Shown here: piece after piece, positions 17,290-29,968 of the stretch
Numbering within the stretch: position 1 is the stretch's first letter
How the letters are laid out: every line of letters begins with the position of its first letter
Assembly (NCBI RefSeq): GCF_964019385.1
Contig: NC_088653.1
Span: 18,081,389-18,145,388 of the forward strand
DNA from: Sycon ciliatum
Taxonomy: Eukaryota > Porifera > Calcarea > Leucosolenida > Sycettidae
Length of the DNA: 64,000 nt
Direction: 5' to 3'
The notes under the pieces: generated by a model
The model's input: the letters and a program-made list of their open reading frames with translations, nothing else
Told to the model about the DNA's origin: nothing
Databases searched by the model: none
Program-made: the position numbers and the translations under genes

Positions 17290-18302
17290 GGTGGTGGTGG
17301 TGTTGTTGTTGTTGTTGTTTTTGTATTTTTAATGCTGATACGGAAATCCCTGGACAGGCCTTCCAGCCTCTGGGGAATCCAGAAATACGTAAGGGACCAT
17401 TAGCAAGCCGTGAAGCGGCAACACGAAGGGGGAGCTGGGTTAGAGTCGCGTCCTGACCACGCGAAACATACTCGTGTTTGACCACACAGCTAAAATGAAT
17501 GAGCATCCCACGGCTAAAAAAAGTTCATTTCAAGATTGAGGTGATTCCGCCGACGGTAATCAACCGACCTCGCAACGATCGTGTATTCTTACTGCGTTGG
17601 TGGTGAAGTAGAAATCATCCAGAGCTAGGAGACGACAAGCATAGCAGCTCTTGTCCTGTGGAGAAAGTCAAAGCGGTTGAGATGAGGCGCGACCAACTTA
17701 CAGCCTTCCTGGAAAATTTGCGGCACGATATTTTTTCGTCTTTTGACATCAGCGACGACGAGGCCTTCGTCTCCGTGTGAAACTCTCAGTCCAACTGTCC
17801 TGGAACGTTACTCTAGACATCAGACTATCATCCTGTGTAATAATTTTTGTATGGTTTAGCTTATATGGAGTTGTCAGTAACAAGTGACAAGCCACTAGTC
17901 AAACTGCGACAATTTCGTTGACGTGGAGGAAAAAATAATAATATTATTATTATTATTATGAAATGATATGGAAAGAGAAAAGGATCTATAAGTTACTAGT
18001 GATGACTAACAGTCCACCGAGGTAACCAAGGTAACGAGATAATATACAGTCAGATAGTGCGACAACGTAGTAACACTATCTGACTGCATATTATTATCTC
18101 GCAACCTTGGTGGACTGTTAGTCATAACGAGTAACTCATAGGTCCTTTTCTATTTACAATTTTTTTAAATAACTTACTCATTGCGACTTGCTGCGGCTGT
18201 CCTGCATACACTGTCCCAGCGGCACCCACCTGCGGGGTGGTGACGATGGTGCTGGTCATCACACGACCTCCGTAGCTGTACACAGCAAGAACAGCAAGGC
18301 AG

Positions 18303-18349
<47 letters not shown>

Positions 18350-20342
18350 TGTACTTGCTGCTCATCGCCAAAACTGGTCACGTGGGTCTCACCGGGAGAG
18401 TGGAGAGAGACTCAAAAGGAATCTTGGGAAGGTGACTCAATTGGCTATTGAACCGCCCAACGGCTGACACACCCTGAAATCTCCAAAACTCTGGGTGGAC
18501 TTGAAAATGATCCCACTTATGGGCTCACCACACCTCAGTAAGTGAGTGAGGACAAGGTGCAGAAAAAGGAAAAAAGGGACACGCACGCACGCACCCACCC
18601 ACACACATACACACACACACACAAGGCAAATCATGCATGTGCGTGCACATCCTTCAGCGCAATGAACCTCTTCATGGTCAACACGCCTTTGCAAAGGTCA
18701 TCCTGATAAATCCTGATAAAGATAATATTACCCACCAGCAACTACAGTGAAACTTGTCTAAGACGATCGCTCTCAAGAAATCTTCAAAATGTGGTCTCTG
18801 CTGCCAGATGGTCTCCGTATCCAGGGTCATTTGACTGGAAATAGCATCCCTTGGTCCTGATTGTGGTGATCTCCTGGAACAGGTGTTGTTGTTGTTGTTT
18901 CTTTATTTTACTTCACCATATGAACAGGCAAGACCGCCTTCTCACCGGGGCTATTGGCCCACGGCTCTCACAATTATGATGAAAATGTTTAAGATGTGTA
19001 TGAAGTGGCGGTCGCCTGATCCAAGTGGTCGCCATGATAGGTTGTACTTCAGTGTACTGTTGCTAGGGAAACACAGCCATTCCGTTCGCCGCGACTCAGG
19101 ACACAAAGGGCGCGCATTTCTTCCGTTTACTGTACGGTCAACAGATTTTCGGCGCATTTTTATTTCCGGCTATTTTCGGCCTGGTCATGCTTGGCCGAAA
19201 ATTTGTTGCAGCCGAAAATGTTTCCGCAAGGTTCAGTGTGACAGTGTATACAGGCGACAGCAGTACAGGCTGAACACTTGATGCGGCCGAAATGGGTTTT
19301 AGCCCTGGGAGACCGAAATTTGAACAGGCCGGAAATTTGCAGACCTACAGTACAGCCGTTGTCCTTGGCATATTCTTAGCACTAGGACATGACGGGAAAA
19401 CAGGGATAACAACTCCCACGGGACGAACAAGAAGACTGAAAAGACAAGACTGGAGACTGTCAGCATCACGCATACTCAAACCGCACATGCCCATGAGACA
19501 GTTTGGGGAACGTCAACATACAGGAAAACAATACATGGTTCTACACAACACTGTCCAAGCATGTCTCCACTCACGTTGTACGGTAGGGTTGACGACCACA
19601 GCCGCCGTACAAGAGACAGTTGGGGGAACGTCAACATACAGGAAAACAATACATGGTTCTACACAACACTGTCCAAGCATGTCTCCACTCACGTTGTGCG
19701 GTAGGGTTGACGACCACAACCGCCGTACAAGAGACAGTTGGGGGAACGTCAACATACAGGAAAACAATACATGGTTCTACACAACACTGTCCAAGCATGT
19801 CTCCACTCGCGTTGTACGGTAGGGTTGACGACCACAACCGCCGTACAAGAGACAGTTGGGGGAACGTCAACATACAGGAAAACAATACATGGTTCTACAC
19901 AACACTGTCCAAGCATGTCTCCACTCACGTTGTACGGTAGGGTTGACGACCACAACCGCCGTACAAGAGACAGTTGGGGGAACGTCAACATACAGGAAAA
20001 CAATACATGGTTCTACACAACACTGTCCAAGCATGTCTCCACTCACGTTGTACGGTAGGGTTGACGACCACAACCGCCGTACAAGAGACAGTTGGGGGAA
20101 CGTCAACATACAGGAAAACAATACATGGTTCTACACAACACTGTCCAAGCATGTCTCCACTCACGTTGTACGGTAGGGTTGACGACCACAACCGCCGTAC
20201 AAGTAGAATTTGCAGCAGACGACAATAGCAGAGACGATGAAGATGAATCCAATGACGCCTCCGGCAATCGCACCTCCGAGGCTTGTGCTGTTGAAACACA
20301 GCACACATAAGAGCCATGTCAAAAAGTATTAGCAATATTACT

Positions 20343-20403
<61 letters not shown>

Positions 20404-23400
20404 TTGTCAGTTGTCCAGTGCAGTGCCTCGTTCTGGGCAGCAATGCGCTCGCAACAACCCAGTTGCCAGTTGCATCTAACGTTCTCTCAATCATCTCAGC
20501 AACAACATGTTATCCCAAGTTCTCTCCGAGTTTTGTCGCTGTTCCGGGACGACCTGGTTTACTTCACTGCCGTGACTTCTAAGCTCTGCACAAGCAAGAG
20601 CGAAATAGCTCGAGGAAGGGGATCGAACTACTCCCTGATCCAAGAGTGAAATAGCCCACGCAACGGGATCGAACTACTCCGTGATACAAGAGTGAAACAG
20701 CTTGAGCAAGGGGATCGAACTCTGTGATCCAACGAAACAAACACATGCACCCAATGGTCACCTCTGCTTGTGAGCTAACGTTAGGTCCAGTCTGCAAATG
20801 TTACCAGCGGGCTTGTGCTTTTGTGACTCGACAATTGGATTCAAGCTAGTGACCAGATCTTTGACTTTTGCGTATTAGAACCTTCTCATTATTGTCATCT
20901 CCATCTCTACCGACTGGGCTGAGCTAACATGTTAATCGTGCGGCGTATGCGGCTCTCCAAGGGCTCTCCAAGCTCATCGCCCAACCCTATGCGGCTGTCC
21001 ATGACGCTACCGGCGCCGAAGCGGACGGGACAAATACCCTCCTGAGATCTGGAGAGGATTCACTGCCACCCTCTGCGGAGAATGGACGCAGACCGTGCGC
21101 AGGACTCATGCACCGACATGGACGGAGGTGTCTTGGTTGTTTTCAGGAGTACACTGGACACTTCAAGAGTACACTAGATTCTCACCAGAGGAATGTCCAC
21201 AGCTATCTAAAAAGACCCCACGCTGTAAGCACATTGTCCCTGGAATATTTGAGAAGGACAGCACCCTCCAAAGTCGGCAAGAGCTGGGGAACGAGCCAGC
21301 ACTGAACATGGCCAAGTTTATCGTTGCGAAGAGTAGGCCAGTTAAGAATCCATTCGACATTGATCCGGAAACAGTTGTGTGGCTCGACGACAGATCCAAG
21401 CAAAAGCTATCCTTAGCTATTAATGATTCCATCAACAATGTTGACTTGACTGTGACCGTCCAGAATGAGTCCTTCAAGATCAGGGCTTTTACTAGTGACT
21501 GTTCCACATCGGGGGTCGTGTTCTGCACCAAACCCTATTCTTGTTCCCGTTTTCCATGGAGGAGATCCATCCACACGACCCAGATCATGTCGGATACCAC
21601 CAGAATGAGTCCTTCAAGATCAGGGCTTTTACTGGTGACTGTTCCACATCGGGGGTCGTGTTCTGCACCAAAGCATATTCTTAATCCCATTTTCCATGGA
21701 GGAGATCCATCCACACGACCCAAAGCATGTCGGATACCACCGGAACGAGTCCTTGAAGATCAGGGCTTTTTCCCGTGACTGTTCCACATCGGGGGTCGTG
21801 TTCTCCACCAAAGCCTATTCTTGTACCCATTTTCCATGGAGGAGATCCATCCACACGGCCCAAATCATGTCGGATACCACCAGAATGAGTCCTACAAGAT
21901 CAGGGCTTTTACTAGTGACTGTTCCACATCGGGGGTCGTGTTCTGCACCAAAGCCTATTCTTGTTCCCATTTTCCATGGAGGAGATCCATCCACACGACC
22001 CAAAGCATGTCGGATACCACCGGAACGAGTCCTTGAAGATCAGGGCTTTTTCCCGTGACTGTTCCACATCGGGGGTCGTGTTCTCCACCAAAGCCTATTC
22101 TTGTACCCATTTTCCATGGAGGAGATCCATCCACACGGCCCAAATCATGTCGGATACCACCAGAATGAGTCCTACAAGATCAGGGCTTTTACTAGTGACT
22201 GTTCCGCATCGGGGGTCGTGTTCTGCACCAAAGCCTATTCTTGTTCCCATTTTCCATGGAGGAGATCCCTCCACATGACCCAAATCATGTCGGATACCAC
22301 CAGAATGAGTCCTTCAAGATCAGGGCTTTTACTAGTGACTGTTCCACATCGGGGGTCGTGTTCTCCACCAAAGCCTATTCTTAATCCCGTTTTCCATTGA
22401 GGAGATCCATCCACACGACCCAAAGCATGTCGGACACCACCAGCCACGCATCGACTAGGCGCCAGGTGCGAAATGATGGTGGTGGTGGTGAGAAGGAGAG
22501 TTCTGTGCTAGAATTACACTGTAGCCTAGAGAGCATGCGTGGGCAGGCGTGTGTTTACCGCCACATTGCCAGGTGTGTGTTTTACCACCATTTGAATCTA
22601 TCGTAAGTACTGCTGCATTAGTGTCTTCAACTTCATTCTCCCGAATCACAATATGGGCAATTTTATTTTTCTTCGCATTACATCGATACTTGCTTTCAGG
22701 AGGCATTGCCTTTATTTTTCCTTTTTTTCACAAATCAAACTGAGCCACTTTGCAGGCCCGAACATGCAGTATCAAAATAATTATGACATTTTTCGTAAAA
22801 GTTGTAGTGTTTATTGTCTGAACGAATTTGGGGACCCCTGTTTTTAATTGTCAGACCCGTTCCTTTCCATGAAAGCATCCCGGCATAAACCCATGTTCAT
22901 AAAAAAACATTCCGTTGGCAATCACGTGAGAAATTATTTTATTTTCTCCTTTTGAATGGACTCGGATGGAGAGCCAAGGAAACGTTTATAGAAAAGAAAA
23001 AGGACCGAGGAACTACAAGTTACGCTATAATGTCCACTAACACCACCAGTTACTAAACAATCAGCTCATGCGATAACATTGCACGACACTGACCGGCGCT
23101 ACTGACGTTCTACAACTAACTGGCTAACAGCTCTAGCACATCTTGGATGCGCACTCCAACAGCCTTCCAACTTCGAAGGCTGTAAGTTATAATGATACCA
23201 TAGGAAGGGAAGGTGAGCGTAAACAAGACAAGCATGGGCTAAATATTCTCAGCTGTGAAGTATCGTGCAATGTTATCGCATGAGCCGATTGTTTAGTAAC
23301 TGGCGGCGTTAGTGGACATTATAGCGTAACTTGTAGTTCCTTAGTCCTTTTTTTTCTATAAATTTCCCCTTTTTTCGAAAAAAAAAAAGAAACCAGCTTT

Positions 23401-24906
23401 GCATTTTTGCAATTTTCGGTGACGTGCTTGGTGCCAGTGCCATTTTCCCACTTTCTTTACAATCTAAACTGAGTTGGTTTGTGTTCCTGAAAGTTTCAAT
23501 GCAATGCTGCAAGAGATTATACAGGTATCGTAGACCATGACTGTGCACCCGTCCAGCAATGTCCGTAAAAGCTAGGCGTGGAAACGTGGCTGCAGTTGAC
23601 CGAACGGACATGGGGACCCCTATTTTTTTCAGAATGTGAAACATGAGCCAATAAGATACCTAAGATCCCAAAAATCTATTCACATCAAAATGTTACGATT
23701 ACGAAATTTGGCCCAAACTGTCCCCAACCTCCCCTAATGCTCGAATTGCTTCATCAGAATCAGCAGTAGCAGCGGCACCACCACCACCAGGTCTACTCGG
23801 TGTGGTAGATCACAAACAATTTTTGATATCTAACGATTGAACTCTGCATCGTGTGTACGGTTTCGTACGTTCAGAAATTGCAAAGTGTATCTGTGTGGCC
23901 GTCCTGTGCCAGGCAAAACTCCAATCAGGCGCTTCTGTCCTCTGCCTTCTTGATTGAATATCCACTTCTTTTGAACAACCCACACATCAACCGAGAACTG
24001 CTTTGCAATGAAAAATACAGCTGCACTGGAGCTGAAAAAAAGAAGTAAAAAAGTGCTCAGGAGAGTACACGGGTACTCTCCCACTGAGCAGGTTTTATGG
24101 ATGTCGCTCACTTGAAGATGCCAGGGATGTGGGACATGCCATGGTCACTACGGTATTGACCGTACCACTACCCCAGTTGACCCGCGAATCAATAAAATGC
24201 CCTGATTTGGGCTCTCAATTTTTTCAGCAGAGCCCCCCCCCCCCCCCTCCCACCTCGAGCATACCTCAGAAGGCTGGCTGTAAAAAAGTTAAGTTAGCCG
24301 GATTCGCGGCCACATCACCTGATGTGTTTAGGAACACAGCAAGCAAAGACATTCGCATCGGCGGGCCACCACTTCTCCCATATATCCTCAATGCAGACCT
24401 GACCATACCACCCTAAAATGCCTTCCGACGCCCCTGGACGCGTGATTTCGCGTGACGAGCTTAATACAGCACCCCCACCCCCACCTATTGAAGAACATCA
24501 TCATCACACAATGGCCGGGTTGCCACGCTTGGACGGAGAAAAGTCTGACGGGGGTCCGGGGTGGTCCCGCGGTGATTTTTTCAGGAAAATGGCTTGCTGT
24601 TGGGGCCCCAGAACACATTTTAACTGTCCACACACATGCAAGCACGCGTTCATTTTTACAGCTACATGTACATGTACATGTACAATGACTGGCCAAACGC
24701 GACCTGGAAGCGCCGAATGGCCAACTGGACTAAAAGCGCTCAAAATAAAATAATCAGTTGTCCCTCTTTGGGAACTAAATCGGTCGGTTTGTCCGACAGG
24801 CGATCAAAAATCGGACGATTTCCGAAAAACCGGAGCAAGTGGCAGCCCTGCAATGGACAATGCAATGCAGTGCAGTGCTCTCACCCGCTGCGATAGTAGT
24901 AGTAGT

Positions 24907-25001
<95 letters not shown>

Positions 25002-27408
25002 GTATAGTGGTACCCAGTACCCCCTCCCCCCCCCCCCCCCAGCTGTAGAAGAACATCATCACACAATGCAATGCAATGCTCCCACCCGCTGTGGTAGTAT
25101 GTGTACATGTAGTAGTACCCCCCCCCGTCCCCACCCCCCCCGCCCAGCTATTGAAGAACAACATCACAGTGCAATGCTCTCACCCGCTGTAGTAGTAGTA
25201 TGTGTAGTAGTAGGTGTACATGTAGTAGTACCCCCCCCCCCCCCCCGCCCAGCTATTGAAGAACAACATCACAGTGCAGTGCTCTCACCCGCTGTAGTAG
25301 TAGTATGTGTAGTAGTAGGTATAATAGCCGTAATCATAGTAGATGTACGTGTAGGTACGACGGCGGCGACTGCTGCTGGCAAACGTGGAGCGGTGGACGC
25401 GCGACGAGGACTTGGGACGCGACGGCACCTTGGTGGCACGGCGACGAGACTGGCAGAAGTTACGCGACGCCTCGCCAACACCAGCCGGGCCTGCACACCG
25501 TACACACAGGGTACACAGCGTACTGTAAATATACAAAATTTCGGCGCTGCAAAATTTCGGCACTTCACGATTTTTGACATTTCGGCGTGGGGTAGAGGGC
25601 ATGGTATAGTGCGACAGATGCTGTGAAAAATTTCATCGGCGTTTTAATTTAGGCGTTTTGGGTCGGTGCCGAATATAGCCGAAATTAAATAGCTGCCGAA
25701 AATTTGTATATTTACAGTATATACCAAGATGGATGCACACAGTCACAGCATACACAGCGCATTGGGTCAAGAACAAGGAGTCGTACAACTCCCTGGCCAA
25801 GAACCACCTTTCCGCTTCCGTGGGACGCCACCACCCCATGATCACGCGTCAGATGCGGCTCCTAAACGGTGGGGGAGGATAAATCAGATCCACCAACCAC
25901 AGGCCAAAGGCCTAAATCCCATTTGCCACATCCATGCAGCGCATACCGAGATGTATTCACGCGGTCACAGATTTCAGAGGGTACACAGCGTATAAACCTG
26001 TCAAGGCGACCACTCGGATAAGGCGACCACCTGTCCTAGAAGACCAACGAAATCAGGACCAAGGGATGCTATTTCCAGTCAAATGACCCTGGATAAGGAG
26101 ACCACCTGGCAACAGGGACCGCGCTTTGAAGGTCCCTTGAGCGGTCGTCTTAGACAGGTTTCACCGTATACCAAGATTCACACAGTCACAGTTCACACGG
26201 CGTACACAGCGTATATACCAAGATGCATGAACACAGTCACATATTACACAGTGTACACAGCGTACACAGCGTATATACCAAGACGTTCTTAGGGTTCCCT
26301 GTAAGAAGGCGATGACGCCTGTTGGGAATTCCCTAGTAAAATAAGAATAAGAATAAAAATATAAATAATATACCAAGATGTGTTCACACAGTCGCAGTCC
26401 GTAAACTGATCACAAAAAGAACACTTTCCTATCAAATAATTTAATTATTTGAGTTTGCTCCCCCCTGGAGCTCGCGCTTTTCCGCCAACTGGAAATTTAT
26501 TTTGTGGATTTACTAGTATCACAGTGCTGGAATCGACAAGTAAAACTGCGCAATGCCTTGTTCGAGCCGAGGTCGATATATCCACAGCACGACTGCGGTG
26601 TTGTATGCTCTGTCATGCTGAAATCAGGACCACAAACCTTTTGCATCTGGTCAGCTTCATGCTACACTCAAATCTCTCCTATCTGGGCGTTCAGGGGATC
26701 ATCATGGCCAGCAATCGAGGACATCTGAGAGTTGTAATTTTTGTACTCCTCCGAGGTGTGATTTTTGGCGTTCAGGGGATGGTCAGTCAGGGACCACCGG
26801 GCGCTGACACTGAACTTTGAAATGTCGGCAACTTACTGATTCGGCGTCATTCGCATACATTTCGATGGGCAAGGTCCAGAGATCTGGCATATGACATAAC
26901 TATTTCCACAAAAAAGGGCAGACGAGTAGTAAGATTTCCACACAAAAAAGGGCAGAAGAGTAGTAAAATGTCCACTAAAACTCATCCACAGGCTTCCCGG
27001 TAGACCATGTTGCCGGTAACTCCGAGGTCCGCATAAGAGATATATGAGTGTACTTTGAATTTCAATTCTTTATTCTCACGATGTCACCATCGCCAATAAG
27101 AGATGAGTTTATGAGAAGGCGAGGTGCTGTGGGTGGGGCTGCGGGTTATGCAGTGGGAAAGTAATTTATGTCATTGTGATTTTTTACAAGTATAGGAGAG
27201 GGTGAGCGCTGCAGGAGCAGATTGAGTTGCTTGATGCCAACATTGCGTTACTGCTGGGGATAGCGTGCAATCTTCTCACCTGACTCAGCATTCACTGTGC
27301 CGCTGGAAGACTCCACACTGCTGCTGAACTCTCCCCACTCGGTGGCATCGTCAGAGCGCTGGCCATGGCGGAGGCGGAACTGGTAGGTCTTTCCTGGAGC
27401 AAGACCCC

Positions 27409-27483
<75 letters not shown>

Positions 27484-29937
27484 AAGAGAGAGAGAGGCGC
27501 TAGGTAATACCATACGTGGAGCCTGCCTTCGAGAAGCAACAATCTAGGCCTATGGTCTAGAAGCCATCTACCTTCAAACACAGGCGCTGCATGCAACTGC
27601 TATATGCACGTCACCAGGAGTAGATAGTAAACGAGAGTGTGCAACTCGCGGATGGGGACGTATACATGTGCCCGGTGGACAGACCTGCCCCGATTAGCGG
27701 TGACTGGGTTAGGGGATTTGTACTGCACAGTGCTGACTCATAGCTTTACCCATAAGCAGACATGTTATCCTCCGCTCATACCACACAATGGAGCTGCTGC
27801 ACATCTCCATGCGTACACCAAAAACACCAGCTGACCTCGTCTACAATAAAACCTGTCAAGGCGACCACTCGGACAAGGTGACCACCTGTCCTGGAAGACC
27901 ACTGCAACCAGGATCAAGGGATGCTATTAGCAGTCAAATGACCCTGGATACGGAGACCACCTGGCAATAGAGACCACACTTTTACTGTCCCTTGAGCAGT
28001 CGCCTTAGACAGGTTTCACAGTACATGTATCACTGTTGGATCTGCCGCTAGGGCTTACAGCATCTTAGGCCGCGGTCACACATGAAAAGCTTGCACCGCT
28101 TTTGCGGAGGCGGAAAGCGGAACTACCGCAGCCGCTTTGGCGGACCACACGATGCAGCGGTCACACATACATGTAGACTACTGTGCTCCTCAACGCTCCG
28201 CTTTGGCGGAGAGAATGCAAATGCAGCACGTCCTATGAAATTTTAGATGTTCTTGTCCGAGTTGAAGCGACCTTCGCTTGTACAAGTAGAGCTATCGTGG
28301 ATCGCTGACAGGCTGCTGAATGTCTCATGTCAAGTACACTCGTGGATTTGGGGCACATTCACTGCGGCCCAGCACGGGTGTATTTGAATATTAGTTTAGT
28401 TTACATCAATATCAAATTCAAATAGTTTTATAGCAGGGTGTCGTTGCCTCCTCCATGATCCATCATCGACCCAGCGACTGCGTGGATGCCTGCAGCTGCA
28501 GTGAGGGTGTGGCAGAGTACTCTACTACTCCCTGGTTGCAGTCCTAGTGTTGCATACTCTTGTGGACGTATTGCTTGGAGAGAGAAGGAGAGAGTTGGAG
28601 ATCGTCCGCGATCGGGGCCAATGACTCGTTGGGAGACGGATTCGGAGTTATTCCCTCACCAACTATCCACTCATAACGATGCAGTATTGCTTGCGAGATC
28701 TCCAGAACGTACAGTTCATTGGCAAAGAAGAATAATATGAAAACTCAATACCAAACGGCAACCAAACAACACCAGAACTCAGTGCAGAAGTAGCACACCA
28801 AACTCCAAAGCCATCACCATGCAGGTTCCGCCAAAGCGGATCCGCGAAAGCGGAGGGTCCGCTCGCATTTTTTTGGCGTAGCGAAATCCAAACTTTCCGC
28901 CAAAGCGTAACTTACGCCTCCGCCGTTGCCGAGGCAACGGCGGAAGCGTAAGTTACGCTTTGGCGGAACCGCCAAAAAAAGTGCATGTGTGACCGGGGCC
29001 TTAGCGGCCGTTGTGAATTCCCTTCGTGGACACGATCATTTACTTTATTTTTTTAAATCTCCGTTGGCCATAACGATTCCTAGCAACTCACTTGATGAGA
29101 AGGGAGAGAGACGAAGATCCGCTGGAGGATCCAGAGAACTCCTTGTGCATTTCGGGGTCGTCCTCGGCCGCATCCTTGGGCTTAAACGATACGCCAATCA
29201 CTGGTGACGAAGCCTATACATACATATTACACATACAACACAACAATGCACGGACGTGTTCACACACACAGACATATACACGCAATACTATGCCAACCAA
29301 TTGACTCATTGCGCATTGCCAAATATGGAATGTATGAGTAATGCTTGCGAGCACGCTGGGATCAGCAATGCACTGTTCAACACCCCCAGACGACCATGCC
29401 CAGGTGGCTGTGAAGGGTGTTTATGGTTCCAATAATGCTGATTACGTCATTGCACAATGGGTCCATCAAGAACTGCTTCCGGCGGTTCCGTACCCTGCTA
29501 CCCGATGACATCACTGATCAAAATGTCTGCCCCCGTATGGTCATGTGATGAAAGCGCACTGATGGTCACATTCCGAAAGCAGCAGTACAGTCAACTTTGC
29601 TAATAACGACTGCGGATATAACGACAATTCGCAAACAACGACAGAACTTCCATGCCCAGAGCAAAGTCCCGTTCAACTGTAATACATATAATGAGACTTC
29701 GGGTATAAGGACACTTCGCGAATAAGGACACTTTTCTGATGCCCCGCCGAGTGTCGTTATACGCAAAGTTGACTGTCGCACTTACATCACGCTTGACGGC
29801 ATGCTGCGTATCTCCTCGCTTGGACTTGGCGTGCTCAAAGCTGAGGCGCACCTCGCCAGCGCATTCCGGTGACGCATCCAGCGAATGAACATTGGGCGAG
29901 AGGTCAGCTGCGAACAGCACATACACACACACACGCG

Positions 29938-29968
<31 letters not shown>

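Noticed and set aside
19495..20202. Regular array considered as CRISPR
   Set aside because: Units are contiguous copies with no spacers, in an animal gene intron.
24853..25626. Plus-strand poly-Ser 257-codon frame
   Set aside because: Created by the AGC run; the minus strand carries the phase-matched Tyr-rich exon.
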